Shown piece by piece: positions 27,019-37,040 of a stretch of DNA of 64,000 bases. Source of the DNA: Deltaproteobacteria bacterium. Its GTDB lineage: Bacteria; Desulfobacterota; Desulfarculia; Adiutricales; Adiutricaceae. The position numbers and the translations under genes are program-made. The stretch's first letter is position 1, and each line of letters opens with the position of its first letter. The notes beneath the pieces were generated by a model, which was not told where the DNA came from, did no database searches, and worked only from the letters and a program-made list of their open reading frames with translations. The stretch is taken from positions 1-64,000 of the forward strand of contig JAISMF010000020.1 in the NCBI GenBank assembly GCA_031276865.1. Reading direction: 5' to 3'.

Positions 27019-27567
27019 TCAGTAGGGCAGGATCTTTTTTCCGGCCGTCTCCTCCAGGGTTATGGCGCAGCCCAGGTAGAGGGCGGAGCCGCCGCAGATG
27101 ACTCCCTCGTAGCCCGCCACTTTAATTATGGCGGAGCTTCCCGAGTAGGTTCCCACGGCCAGGATGAGGAGGAGCAGCGTCAGGGAGCCCACCACGAGGG
27201 CCAAGACTCCCCCCTTGTAGACCGCCAGGAAAAGGAGGAAGACGTAAATGGACCAGATGAGCATGAAGGTGCCCACCAGACCGGCGGAACCGGGCTCGGC
27301 CCAGCCCAGCTTCGGGAGGATGTCGAAAGCGGCGACGGAGATCCAGAAACCTCCAAAGGAGGTGAAGACGACGCAGCCGAAGGTGTTGCCGCGGAAAAAC
27401 TCCATGACGCCGGAGAGCATCTGGGCGAGTCCTCCGACGAAGAGGGCCTGGGCCATGACTTGGGCTCCGTTGTCGAGGATCCCGGCGTTTACGAGGGAGA
27501 GGAGGATGGTGGAGAGGCCGAAGGTGATGAGGCCCAGGGGGGTGGGATTGGCTAAGGTGAGCGGCAT
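27019..27567 (-). CDS. satP: GPR1/FUN34/YaaH-type acetate transporter
   Basis: 182 residues, six membrane segments. SatP-type channels carry acetate and succinate across the inner membrane. The N-terminal motif reads NPTPLGLITFG (family NPAPLGLxxFG); conserved FRGNTFGCVVFTSFGGFW and FMLIWSIYVFLLF follow. The ORF track starts 64 codons earlier, but the ATG at 27567 follows AAGGAG and starts the conserved region. Together with pta in the window it fits acetate uptake or release. The symbol is by family resemblance. Confidence 0.85.
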   Translation of the reverse strand: MPLTLANPTPLGLITFGLSTILLSLVNAGILDNGAQVMAQALFVGGLAQMLSGVMEFFRGNTFGCVVFTSFGGFWISVAAFDILPKLGWAEPGSAGLVGTFMLIWSIYVFLLFLAVYKGGVLALVVGSLTLLLLILAVGTYSGSSAIIKVAGYEGVICGGSALYLGCAITLEETAGKKILPY

Positions 27568-28507
27568 GATGCTCCTTTCTTGTGAAACCGCCTCTTTGCG
27601 AGACAAGGGCGGGGCGGGAGAGAGTTCCGGACCGGGGCCTTCCGGCCTGACGGACTTTCCCCGGAGTTTTTCGGCTCGAAAAGGAGGGGTGGCGGGGAAA
27701 GGGCCCCGTCGGGGCCCGGAACAGAGATTTATGGGAATCAGCCTTCTTACCTTAACCAAAATATTTTTGTTTTGTCAAGAAATTATTTTGACCCTCCTCG
27801 GGCCTTCGCCCGGGGCGGAATCATCCGGGCAATTTTAGTTATGAAGCCCTGAATCAAAAATTAAATTCGTCAAGAAAACTTGGCTGTTTTTTTAAAAATT
27901 TTTCCTTATCCGGCCTCGCTAGGGGGAAACGATCCCCGCCGGAGCGGCTTTTCCCGCGCGAATCTTCGGCCGGGGAAGGAAAAACCCGCCAAGGTCTTAA
28001 ATCCGGTCCGACCTGGGTGGCGCGCCGCGTATTCGTCATCCCGGCCTTCCGGAGAGACCCTGTCGGCGGATCCGGAAAGCCCTTTTATATCCATGGTTAT
28101 TTTAGAAAGAAGACAACTATATATGGCGTTATTTTCATCATTTACCAATGACGAAACAAGGGCTTCGCCCGCTGGCTCCTCTCGGAGAGAAGAGGGGCGG
28201 GCGCCCGCAAACGCCGCGGTCCCAAGTTTCCCGGGGAGTCGCCGGCCGGAAAACAGCCTTCCCGCTGAAGCCGCGCGTTCGGATGACAGCGATTTGGCGC
28301 CTGTTTTAAGTTCCCGCTAAGTCGCTCTCTCTTTAGGGAAAGGAGGAGATTGGAGCGTTTGAATTGGCGCTCCGCTTGGATCCGGCGACTGTTACTCTTT
28401 ATAGGCTATAAATATAAAAATTATTTCCCATATATTGTATGAGAGAGCGAAAATTTCAACGCCGGGCTTTTCGCGCGGGCGTCCAACATCTTAAACCCGG
28501 TGCGCAA
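27568..28507. other. Spacer before rtcB without a supported gene
   Basis: 940 bases. A GGAGCG/CGCTCC inverted pair lies near 28352-28374. ORFs here (for example 27880-28320) show no domain. I looked for a release-factor PrfH gene, which often accompanies this rtcB type, and found no GGQ-type motif. Confidence 0.4.
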
Positions 28508-29584
28508 TCAGATCTTGAGGGTCGCGAGCGGCCGGAAGGCGCAGACGATCTCCCCCAAATTAGCCGAGAGCAAAGCGTCGATCACGTCGGAAATTTTTTT
28601 ATAAGCTTCAGGCGCTTCTTCGTAAAGCAGATCCTTGTCATGGCAGATAACATGGCTTTTAAGAGACGTTTTATAGATTTCCCCCCGGTGATATTTTTCT
28701 CGCAACCGGCCTTTGCATTCCGAGCGTTTCCATTTTCTGCCAGCCCCATGAGCCAGGGAAAACAACGATTTAGTCGTATCGGAAGCGGGTTTGAACAAGA
28801 AAGAAAGAGTTCCCCGCGACCCTGGAATGACGACTGGACCATGAAGAGCGCTAACGGCGCCTTTCCGGTGGTAAAGACCGCCATCGCCTTCTTCCACAAA
28901 GTTATGGGGAGAATCAAGGACGCGCTTGAGTTCTCCGCGAGAATCCAGGAATTGCGAAATTTTTAACGCGCACATTTCGCGGTTGCGTTTAGCCCAGACA
29001 ATTAGGTCATTTTGAGACGTCAAATAGGAGCGCGCCAGATCCGTGCCCATGGCGATGCCTGAAAAGCGGCTCATGAAAGACTCGTAGAACAGCTGGCCTC
29101 CGTTTCTTGATCCGCTGTGAACCAGGATGAATATTTTGTCCTTATCAAGGTCCAGGCGCTTGAATTCTTCGGGGAGATAGACCTTTTCAACAGCCTGAAG
29201 TTCCAGAAAATGGTTGCCTCCTCCCAAGGTGCCTAACTGGCTAACGTTGGATTCATCAGGATAAGGATGATCGTCTAATTCGATATCTCTTAGACTTTCC
29301 AAACTATCAAATATAGAGGCCAGCCTATCCAGTTTAATTTTTTTAAGCCGCGCGGAGGTTTGAAAAAGACTCATCCCGCAGCCGATGTCATTTCCAATCA
29401 ATTGTGGAAAAATAAGTCCATCGCTTAAAACAACCGCTCCCACCGGAGTTTTTCCAGGATGAAGATCGGGCAGGCCCACGATTTTTTTAATATTTGGGAG
29501 TTTCGCGGTTGTTTTTAACTGGGCGATGGCCTCATCCTCCATCCAGCATTTCGGAGTCGAAATCAGGGTGATTAAATCAGACAA
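28508..29584 (-). CDS. RtcB-family RNA ligase (RtcB2-like)
   Basis: About 358 residues, shorter than classical RtcB (about 400-480) and fitting the RtcB2 group. RtcB joins RNA 2',3'-cyclic phosphate or 3'-phosphate ends to 5'-OH ends using GTP and manganese. Key residues are present: GLPDLHPGKTPVGAVV, the metal Cys in GNDIGCGM, LGGGNHFLEL, HSGSRNGG, VIPGSRGTLSF and the guanylylated His in LAHGAGR. The TTG at 29584 is chosen because AAAGGA lies six bases before it; a TTG at 29599 is the alternative. It lies about 60 bases after a small unknown gene on the same strand. RtcB2 is often tied to PrfH and repair of damaged rRNA, but no prfH is seen here. Confidence 0.85.
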   Translation of the reverse strand: MSDLITLISTPKCWMEDEAIAQLKTTAKLPNIKKIVGLPDLHPGKTPVGAVVLSDGLIFPQLIGNDIGCGMSLFQTSARLKKIKLDRLASIFDSLESLRDIELDDHPYPDESNVSQLGTLGGGNHFLELQAVEKVYLPEEFKRLDLDKDKIFILVHSGSRNGGQLFYESFMSRFSGIAMGTDLARSYLTSQNDLIVWAKRNREMCALKISQFLDSRGELKRVLDSPHNFVEEGDGGLYHRKGAVSALHGPVVIPGSRGTLSFLFKPASDTTKSLFSLAHGAGRKWKRSECKGRLREKYHRGEIYKTSLKSHVICHDKDLLYEEAPEAYKKISDVIDALLSANLGEIVCAFRPLATLKI

Positions 29585-29645
29585 AGCGGATCCTTTCAAA
29601 TCTTAGTTTAATCGTTTCAAAGAGATTTTTACGCATGAGGGCGTC

Positions 29646-29879
29646 TTAATGGTTTGAGGACGGAAGGGGGCGTAGACTGGCGAATAAATACTTTTCATTG
29701 GCGTCCAGCGACAATAAGGCCATCCATACATACATTAATAAGGCGGCTTGCTGAGCGGAAAATTGAAAGAAATTCTTATCGCGCACCAAATATTTATTAG
29801 ATAAAGGTATCCGTATTGGAGACGCCGTTAAAACGTCGTTTGTTTCCGGCGCGTCCAAATCGTGTTTCTTCGCGCGCAT
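29646..29879 (-). CDS. Small unknown protein upstream of rtcB
   Basis: 77 residues, not recognised. It begins basic (MRAKKHDLD), has a middle NKYLVRDKNFFQFSAQQ and a moderately hydrophobic helix AALLMYVWMALLSLDAN. The ATG at 29879 is preceded by GGAGG at five bases, a strong sign that it is translated; the ORF track's ATG is four codons earlier and overlaps that site. It shares strand with rtcB and lies within about 60 bases of it, so one transcript is likely. Confidence 0.45.
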   Translation of the reverse strand: MRAKKHDLDAPETNDVLTASPIRIPLSNKYLVRDKNFFQFSAQQAALLMYVWMALLSLDANEKYLFASLRPLPSSNH

Positions 29880-30191
29880 GGCGTCCTCCATAAAACAACG
29901 TTTATTAATTTAGACGAATCCACCTAAAAACCTAAAAACCCTAGGGAACGCCGATGTAATCGACAAGATGCGCGAAAAAATTCGCATTAGGGATGATTAA
30001 TCCAGCATCGGCGAATACTCTTTTTCTCCGTCGGATTTTTTAGAGACCGGTCTATTTTGTAACTGGCATCCTTGGAGAAAAAGATTAGCCGGAGTCGAAA
30101 AAAAAATACGATTAAGGAGCGAAGGCGTTGATTGGGGGTTCAAGCGTTTTTCCCCATCCTTTCTTTCCGTCACCCTGGTTTAAATCTCCGG

Positions 30192-30632
30192 TTAGGTCGG
30201 GTTCCGTTTCCAGAAGCTTTTCACATCGTTTTCGTCCGCGCATTCCATGTAGTCCTTTTCCAGGATTTCGCACGTCTCGCAGTAACTTTCCTCTTCATAT
30301 TTCCTGTCAGGAATATAGCATACCTTCCAAGATAATCCGAAAATCCCGGAGTACGTGATTTTCCCCTCCTCTATAACCGTTCCCATGGCGTTCAAGGAGT
30401 ATGTGTTCGGTTTATAGTTCAAAGTAGTGGTTTTCATGAGATCGCGGAACGCGTCCTGTTCCGCGGTCGTGGTGAGATCCTCCGTCTCGATGGCCCACCG
30501 CATCAACTCCTTCGAGGCGTCCACGTCCAGCTTCCATTCGCCTCCGATTAATGGGTTTTTCGAATCCCCGCACCCGAAAAAGGCGGCCGACAGGAAAACG
30601 GAGGTTAAAAGGGCGGATATTGTTTTAAGCAC
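30192..30632 (-). CDS. Lipoprotein of unknown function
   Basis: 146 residues from a GTG at 30632, which follows GGAGGAG by six bases; the ORF track's earlier ATG would bury the signal peptide. The signal ends in a lipobox AFFGC (Cys21). The mature part begins GDSKNPLIGGEWKLDVDAS, a style seen in lipocalin-like or DUF4488-like small lipoproteins, and the tail contains four further Cys (WKVCYIP, YCETCEI, MECAD), possibly two disulfides. No neighbour explains it. Confidence 0.6.
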   Translation of the reverse strand: MLKTISALLTSVFLSAAFFGCGDSKNPLIGGEWKLDVDASKELMRWAIETEDLTTTAEQDAFRDLMKTTTLNYKPNTYSLNAMGTVIEEGKITYSGIFGLSWKVCYIPDRKYEEESYCETCEILEKDYMECADENDVKSFWKRNPT

Positions 30633-31200
30633 GGCGTTCTCCTCCGAATTTTTCGAAAATACGCTTGATACCATATCGTCTTTTAGGGATAAAAGATGTC
30701 GGGCGTTTGAAAATCATGTTCAGGTCTCTAGCGGGCGTTTTTTAGCCGTTTCGCCTAAGTCGCGCCCTTGATCTCCATGTCTTTTAAGCCATGCCGAGGC
30801 TTAAAAGCTTTTACAAAAGATCCGTTTTATATTATTCATATGGGATTTATCTCTTAGCCCGAGTTTCAAAATTATCAAAAAGATAAACGCTTTGTATTCG
30901 AACTTATTGAACTGTTTAACACACCCATATCACCAGGAATGAAATACTCGGGAAAGATGCGGACCGATCCGCGTCAAATCCGGGAAAGATCCGACTTTCA
31001 TAACCATGCGCGCAACTGTGAATAATATAAATTACCGTGTGTTTTTAGGACCTTTCATGCGCGGGCGATTAATGAGGAGGCGCTCCCTAACAGATTAAAT
31101 CATGAAAAAAATTTAACATCCGACCACATGAATAATTCTTCCATCTCATTCTTTAGTATCCCAGGTAATTGTTTGATCCCGCTTTTTACGCCTGCTCCCA
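30633..31200. other. AT-rich spacer without a supported gene
   Basis: 568 bases with short palindromic bits (GATGCGGACCGATCCGCGTC near 30956) and no ORF with a ribosome-binding site. It is the region where the missing 3' part of the ATPase gene would be expected, but no continuing homology is readable. Confidence 0.4.
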
Positions 31201-31809
31201 TCAAAAGTCACAAGCCTTTTCAGGACGGGTCTTCGTCAGGTAATCTCTGATATCCCTCATCCCAATCAAAGCTATAGAGCTGGGAAACGAAAGTTTATCT
31301 TTTCTATCATAGCGTTTAATATAACCTAAACGGATCTCTCTTAATAAAATTATTAAAGGTTCTTCGGAAACGCGGTCGGCTTCATCAAATAAAATAATTA
31401 ACGGCTTATCAAGTTTGGCGCGTATATAATTTAAGAAATATTTTACTTTTGTAGTGGAAGTTAAAGGAGGTAAAGATTTGAATTCTTCAATAAATTTTTC
31501 CGAATCGACATAACCCTCTTCCAGTAGAGCGGTAAACATCTTATTTTCAATTTCTATTATTCCGTCCTTTCTATGTTTTACGCCGTCTAAAGCCTCAAGA
31601 TAACGGTATGAAGCGTGACGCTCTCCGGAGGAATTAATAGTGGCGGTCAAAGATTTAAGTAACGTGGTTTTACCCGATTGACGGGGAGCGTGAATGATGA
31701 AAGACAAATTTACTTTAATCAGATCGTAAACCTCGGGTAGGCGCGGAAGAACCGGAAGCATGAAGCGCGTATCCGGAACGCATGGTCCGGTTGTGTCAAA
31801 TATTTTAAT
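31201..31809 (-). pseudogene. Truncated AAA-type ATPase gene
   Basis: The readable part begins IKIFDTTGPCVPDTRFMLP (31809 inward), typical for AAA-like ATPases that open with MK-x-F-x-T-x-G-P-C. Here the expected start ATG is ATT. A Walker A (IIHAPRQSGKTTLL) and Walker B (PLIILFDEADRV) are intact, followed by SIALIGMRDIRDY. The frame stops 13 codons later, whereas relatives continue for about 300 residues, often to a nuclease-like end. The ORF track's 186-residue ORF from 31761 starts at an internal Met. Lost start and lost C-terminus indicate a pseudogene. Confidence 0.6.
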
Positions 31810-32409
31810 AGAAAAGCGAGTCGTTTCATCCTTGCTGCCAACGTTCGCTTCTAGTTTGATAACTATATATAATAAAAAGAAATTATTTATAATAAAGATG
31901 TGTTAATGATAATATATCACCAGCGTTTCATTATAAAATATATTCAAGTTAAACGCGCGTGGGAGCTTGAGACGGTTCCGCGAACGGGCTCATCAAAGTT
32001 TTTTCAACGGGGCGGAGGGCGGGTTCAGCCCGTCCCCCCCCGCGCCGTTAATCCTATTGACGTCAAGCGTTAGAAAAAAAGTTAGGCACCACGTTTAATC
32101 AAAATAAAAGACTGATAATACCTGGAATTTTTAAAACTGGACCTCTAACTGTGAAACTCGGGTTCGTTTCAAATGGCGCCTCCTCACGTGACGCTTCGGG
32201 GTGAACCCGGCCCAACCCGGCGGAAAATGAAAAAAACTCCTTTGTTCCGATGGGATTTTTCCGCTTTCGGAAGGAGTTCTTAACGTTGTTTTCCGGAGGG
32301 CGCCGGTTTTTCCAAGGATCCGTTCCCGCCGCCATCCTCCCCGTCTTTAAGATCCGCCTCGTCCCCGCGACCGGCAGGGCGCGTTTTTCGGCGGCGGGGC
32401 GCGGGTTTT
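31810..32409. other. Spacer without a supported gene
   Basis: AT-rich to 31960, then GC-richer. The ORF at 32099-32896 is a shadow of the PilZ gene extended into the spacer. Nothing else is visible. Confidence 0.4.
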
Positions 32410-33150
32410 TCAGCTTTCGGTGCGGTTGCGGATGCGCTGCTCTTCCAGCATGTAGTAGTTGATGGCCTTTTGGAGGGCGCGGGTGGCGTTCAGATCGAGC
32501 CCCTGGAATTTCAGCCCGAGCTTGGCCATGGAGTCCCCCGGGGCGTAGTTGATGCGCACCACCGTGGCCTCGCCGTTGATGGTGGTCTGGCCCGTCTGGG
32601 ACATGTAGTTGGGGAAGAAGAGGGTGAACCAGAGCTGCATGCCCAAGGTGGCCTGGGGCGGAGCCGGCACCCCTATCAGGACGCCTCCGGCGGAGAAGTC
32701 GAAGAGCACCACCCGCCCGAAGGAGGGGTGGGTCTGGATGCTTATGTGATCGTTGCTCACTATGGTGAGGCGGTAGTCCATCCTGGCGTTGGTCTCGCTG
32801 ATTTCGCCGGGGCGGGGGGCCTGGAGGTAGATGGCCTGGACTTTCTCGGTGGGGCTGAACTGGTACTCGCCTATTCTGATTATCTTGCTGGACCATCCCC
32901 AGCGCAGCACCTCCCCGCTCACGGGCTCCAGGCCCACGAAGGTGACCTCCACCTCCCGGCCCTGCATGGACGGAGTCATTTTGGGATCGGTCTCGGAAAT
33001 GATGATCTCGTTTTCCGTTATGTCGTAGACGGATCCGTTGCGCACGTCTATGCGGTCGTTGATGAGATCCATATCCAGGATGAGGTCCATGCGCATGCCT
33101 GGCCGCAGGAGGCGATCTATGGACCAGTTGGTCCTTTTGACTTCGGACAT
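32410..33150 (-). CDS. PilZ-domain cyclic di-GMP receptor, YcgR-like
   Basis: 246 residues in two parts. Residues 10-110 are a YcgR-N-like beta domain (GMRMDLILDMDLINDRIDVR, VEVTFVGLEPVSGEV). Residues 120-240 are a PilZ domain: the cyclic di-GMP binding arginines in ARMDYRLTI (RxxxR) and the loop DFSAGGVLIGVP (D-x-S-x-x-G form). In flagellated bacteria YcgR binds the motor and slows it when cyclic di-GMP is high, which fits the flagellar cluster 12 kb away. It is transcribed alone. The RxxxR and DxSxxG motifs are complete, so ligand binding is likely. Confidence 0.82.
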   Translation of the reverse strand: MSEVKRTNWSIDRLLRPGMRMDLILDMDLINDRIDVRNGSVYDITENEIIISETDPKMTPSMQGREVEVTFVGLEPVSGEVLRWGWSSKIIRIGEYQFSPTEKVQAIYLQAPRPGEISETNARMDYRLTIVSNDHISIQTHPSFGRVVLFDFSAGGVLIGVPAPPQATLGMQLWFTLFFPNYMSQTGQTTINGEATVVRINYAPGDSMAKLGLKFQGLDLNATRALQKAINYYMLEEQRIRNRTES

Positions 33151-34057
33151 TTAAGATCCCCCGGGGTTGTGCGTGGAGATTGGAACGTTAAGGATGAAAA
33201 ACGAAGACGGCGGACAAAATAAAAAAAGCGGTGAAAAAAACGGGAATCAAAAAAATAGCGGCGGAAAGATGTTAAGATCGGGTTCGCCGGAGCTTTTCCG
33301 GAAGGGGGGGGCGCCTTTCCCCCGCCAGGGGGACGGGGCCGTTTTCCGCCGCCCCTCCCCGCGGAAGGAAGGATTGAAACCCGGGGAAGCGGTTTCGCTC
33401 AAAATAACAGAGCCGTTTTTATTTTAAAAGGGGCTTGCGGCTTTTTTTCCGGAAAAGGGGAGTCCCTGGAAGAGGCCTTGAATGAATAAAACGGGCTTGC
33501 CAAAATAAAAAAAAGTCATTAACTTGCGCTTGAAGCCCCGACCGGAGGGCGGAAGGATTTGGCTCGAGGGCGATTAGGGCCGCGTCCGGCGCTTTTCCGC
33601 AAACAAACATCCCCCCGCGGCTGAAATTCGCCCCGCTCGTCCCATCCGTTTTCCAAAGAAAGGGGAGCGGGAAAGGGAAGCGTCCCAGCCTTCAATTCGC
33701 CGCGGTCTGGCGGCTCGGACCCCCGGGAATTCCCCGCCCGGTTCGCTATTTTACAAAAGAAAAGCTCTTTTGACAAGATTAAGGAAAATCCGCGGGGTAA
33801 AGGTTGTGTAATTACAGGTATGAGTTAAAAAATTTATCTTTTTTCGTATATTTATATTATATAATTTTTATTTAAGCTATTATTAATAGCCATTTATCGG
33901 CATTCCCCGCGGATTTCAGCGGGGCCGATCTTTTCCCCTCCGGGTTTTCGGCCGGGCCGCCTCCCAAGGCGCGGCCTCGCCCCCATCCTCCCATCCCCCC
34001 CAAGAGTCCCTCGGGGGATCCCGTTTATTTTGATTCTTCCGGAAAAGGGTCGAATCC
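33151..34057. other. Spacer between divergent PilZ and M16 genes
   Basis: 907 bases, GC-rich to 33770 then AT-rich (33770-33900). No gene supported. Promoters for both flanking genes should lie here. Confidence 0.4.
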
Positions 34058-34063
34058 TATAAT
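34058..34063 (+). promoter_or_regulatory. Possible -10 element of the M16 protease gene
   Basis: A perfect TATAAT ends 13 bases before the ATG. The only TTGATT-like -35 lies 22 bases upstream, which is too far. If real, the 5' leader would be under ten bases and the mRNA nearly leaderless, in line with the poor Shine-Dalgarno. Confidence 0.3.
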
Positions 34064-34076
34064 ATAAAGTGGTGTC

Positions 34077-36854
34077 ATGCGCTCCCAAATAATTACATCC
34101 TTGAAAGTAGCGGTGCTTTTTATGCTCTTAAGCGTCATTCCGTCCCCTCCGGCCTACTCCGGGGCGGACACGGCCTACACTCTGGAAAACGGCCTCAAAG
34201 TCATCCTGGCCCCCCAGCCCGGAAACCCGGTCGTCTCCGGACGGGTGCTGGTGAAGGCGGGCAGCTCCTCGGAGAGCGGCCAGGCCGAGTACGGCCTGGC
34301 CCATCTCATGGAGCACATGGCCTTCAAAGGCACCTTGAAAAGGGAGGTGGGGGAGATCTCCCGCTTGGTGGAGACCAACGGCGGGGACATCAACGCCTAC
34401 ACCAGCTACGACGAGACCGTCTACTACCTGTCGCTTCCCGGAACCAAGCTCGAGCTGGCCTTGGATCTCCTCCAGGACATGGTCTTCTTCCCCAAGTACG
34501 ATCCGGACGAGTACGCCAGGGAAAAGGAGGTGGTGATTGAGGAGATCAACCGCTCGGACGACAACCCCGACCGCTCCCTCTCCGAGGAGTTCTTCGCCCT
34601 CGCCTTCTCCGGGGGGCACCCCTACGGCCACCGCATCCTAGGCTCGGCGGACACGGTGCGGGGGGCCTCCCGGGACACGGCCTTCGCCTTCCACAACAAG
34701 TTCTACCGCCCGGACAACGCGGTCCTCATTTTAACCGGCGGGTTCTCCGTTCCGGAGGCCAAGACCCTGGTGGAGAAGTACTTCGGAAGCGTTGAAAACC
34801 CAGCGGGGGCCGTAAAGGAGGATCTTTCCGACACCCCTCCCGCCCTTGGTCCCGTGGTCAAGATCGTCTACGACAAGGGGGCGGCCCAGCCCCAGCTTTT
34901 AATGGGCTTCCGCTGCCCCCCGGCCTCCTCCGGGGAGGCGGCCTCGCTCGAGCTTCTCTCCGCCCTCCTCTCCACCGGAAATTCATCGCGGCTTAACGAG
35001 GAGATCCGCTACAAACAGGGGCTGGTCACCTCCATCTATTCCGCGGCCTTCACCTTAAGGCGCTCCGGAGTCTTCGCGGTGGGCTTCGTGACCGAGCCGG
35101 ACAAGGTCGTTTCGGCTCTAAAAGCGGTGTTTTCCGAACTAAACAAACTGCCCTCCGAGGTTCCGGCGACAGACGAGCTGGCCCGGGCCGTGGCCATCAC
35201 CACCAAGAGCTTTCTGGACCAGCAGGAGACCCCCTGGTCTTTGGGGCGGCAGATAGAGTCCTTCGAGCTCTACACCGGCGACTACCGCCTGAAAGACGCC
35301 TACGTGCCGGCCTGGAAAAGGATCGCCTCTCCGGATCTGGTGTCTCTGGCCCGGGAGCTCTTCAAACCCGAAAACCTCACCTTGGTCCTCATGCTCCCGG
35401 AGGGGGAGAAGGGGATAACGGAGGCGGATCTCTTACAGGCCGCGTCCGAGTTGTCGCTTCCGGAGCCGGCTTCCGGAAATATCCTCCCCAAGGCCGCTTT
35501 TCAAAGCTTCACCCTCGAAAACGGGGTCAGGGTCCTGGCCCAGGACGACCCCTCCATCTCGCTGGTCGAAGTGAAACTAGGGGTTTTAGGCGGCCGGCTC
35601 TCGGAGGGCGTTAAAGACGCGGGCCTTTCGAGTTTGACCGCCCAGGTCTGGGCCCTGGCCTCGACCAAACGGAAGGCGCCGGAGATGGCCAGGGCCGTGG
35701 AGGCCCTGGGCGTCTCCATCAACGGCTACGGCGGCCGCAACACCATGGGCCTGGACGCGAGCTTCATGGGCTCCAACTGGCGGGAGGGCCTCTCCCTTTT
35801 CGCCGAGCTCCTGAAAAGCCCGGCCTTCAACGAGGAGGACTTCCGCAGCAAAAAGGCCGAGCAGCTGGCCTACCTTTTGAGCCTGGAGGAGGATCTGCCC
35901 TCCAGGCTCTTCAAGATCCTGCGCCTTTCCCTCTACGGGGCTCATCCCTACGCGGTGGACACCGAGGGGACCAAAGAGTCGGTGGAGTCCTTAAAGAGGG
36001 AGGATCTGGAGCGTCACTACCATGAGCTGATCCGCCCGGAAAACGTCGTGATCGCGGTTTCCGGAGACGTCGACCCGCGTGAGTTCGTCGCCGCTTTGGA
36101 AGAGGAGCTCAAAGACTGGAAACCCCGGGGAAAAGAGGAGAAGGTGGTGGTTCCGGATCCTCCGGCTCCGGTGAAGGGACCGCTTTTGACAACCGAGGAG
36201 CTGGATCGGCAGCAGACCCACCTGGCGGTGGCCTTTTTGGCTCCCGCCCTGGGCGCTCCGGATCAGGCGGCCATGGACGTTTTAAGCTCGGTCCTCTCCG
36301 GCATGGGGGGCGTCCTCTTCCAGGAGCTGAGGGAAAAGAGGAGCCTGGCCTACACCGTGGCCGGACCCTACGGCGCCGGCCTCAAAACCGGAGCCATCAC
36401 CTTCTACATCGGCTGCTCCCCGGAGAAGACCCGGGAGGCCTTGGACGCCATGCTCGCCATCGTCGGGGATCTCAAAAAGGAGCCTCTGGACCTGGAGACG
36501 GTGGAGGGCGCCAAGACCTACCTCCTGGGCGTCAACAAGCTTAGGCATCAGACCCTTTCCAGCCGGGCCTCGGAGGCGCTCGTATCCTCCATTTACGGCA
36601 TGGGTACCGACCGTTACGACCGCTACCAAGACGAGATCGCCCGGGTGACTCCGGAGGATGTGATGGAGGCGGCCAAAAACTACCTAAACGTCGAGAACTC
36701 GGTTTTAGCCGTCCTGGGTTCCGCGGGCTCCATCTCCACGGCCTCCGCCATCGTTACGGGGGAGCCCCTCCCCTCGGAAACCCTGGCGCCCGAGGGGCTC
36801 TCCGGCGAAGGGGGCTTTCCGCCTCCGGCCGCCCCGCCCGCCGAAGCCCGCTAG
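34077..36854 (+). CDS. M16 family zinc metallopeptidase (pitrilysin-like)
   Basis: 925 residues with a signal peptide (VAVLFMLLSVIPSPPAYS), so it is exported to the periplasm or envelope. Two M16 modules of about 430 residues are fused. The first is catalytic: inverted zinc motif HLMEH (76-80) with the downstream EKEVVIEEINRSDDNP supplying the third ligand. The second (from about residue 475, FTLENGVRVLAQDD) lacks HxxEH and would close the peptide chamber; its REKRSLAYTVAGPYGAG is the typical substrate-binding R-x-x-x-x-L-A-Y. Probably degrades peptides in the envelope. A Pro/Ala-rich tail ends the protein. Single gene with its own terminator. Confidence 0.9.
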   Translation: MRSQIITSLKVAVLFMLLSVIPSPPAYSGADTAYTLENGLKVILAPQPGNPVVSGRVLVKAGSSSESGQAEYGLAHLMEHMAFKGTLKREVGEISRLVETNGGDINAYTSYDETVYYLSLPGTKLELALDLLQDMVFFPKYDPDEYAREKEVVIEEINRSDDNPDRSLSEEFFALAFSGGHPYGHRILGSADTVRGASRDTAFAFHNKFYRPDNAVLILTGGFSVPEAKTLVEKYFGSVENPAGAVKEDLSDTPPALGPVVKIVYDKGAAQPQLLMGFRCPPASSGEAASLELLSALLSTGNSSRLNEEIRYKQGLVTSIYSAAFTLRRSGVFAVGFVTEPDKVVSALKAVFSELNKLPSEVPATDELARAVAITTKSFLDQQETPWSLGRQIESFELYTGDYRLKDAYVPAWKRIASPDLVSLARELFKPENLTLVLMLPEGEKGITEADLLQAASELSLPEPASGNILPKAAFQSFTLENGVRVLAQDDPSISLVEVKLGVLGGRLSEGVKDAGLSSLTAQVWALASTKRKAPEMARAVEALGVSINGYGGRNTMGLDASFMGSNWREGLSLFAELLKSPAFNEEDFRSKKAEQLAYLLSLEEDLPSRLFKILRLSLYGAHPYAVDTEGTKESVESLKREDLERHYHELIRPENVVIAVSGDVDPREFVAALEEELKDWKPRGKEEKVVVPDPPAPVKGPLLTTEELDRQQTHLAVAFLAPALGAPDQAAMDVLSSVLSGMGGVLFQELREKRSLAYTVAGPYGAGLKTGAITFYIGCSPEKTREALDAMLAIVGDLKKEPLDLETVEGAKTYLLGVNKLRHQTLSSRASEALVSSIYGMGTDRYDRYQDEIARVTPEDVMEAAKNYLNVENSVLAVLGSAGSISTASAIVTGEPLPSETLAPEGLSGEGGFPPPAAPPAEAR

Positions 36855-36999
36855 GGTTCTTTTTTCCCGTCTCGGGGGGGACCTGTTTTCCGCCGGACAC
36901 CCGGGGGACGGCTTTTCCCCGGACCGGGGGCTTTGCCCCCGGGCCGGATGAGTCTTTTCCCCCGGGCCGGGGGGAGGGTGTTCCCGCCGCCTAATTCCG

Positions 37000-37040
37000 C
37001 CGCCTTCCGGAGTCCGCTCCGGAAGGCGGTTTTCCTTCTC
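37000..37040 (+). terminator. Terminator after the M16 protease gene
   Basis: Perfect 13-base arms CCGCCTTCCGGAG and CTCCGGAAGGCGG with a four-base loop, then TTTTCCTTC. Confidence 0.7.

Noticed and set aside
34040-34062. GGGTCGAATCC resembling a tRNA T-loop
   Set aside because: No acceptor stem, anticodon arm or CCA fits around it. No tRNA was found in the window.
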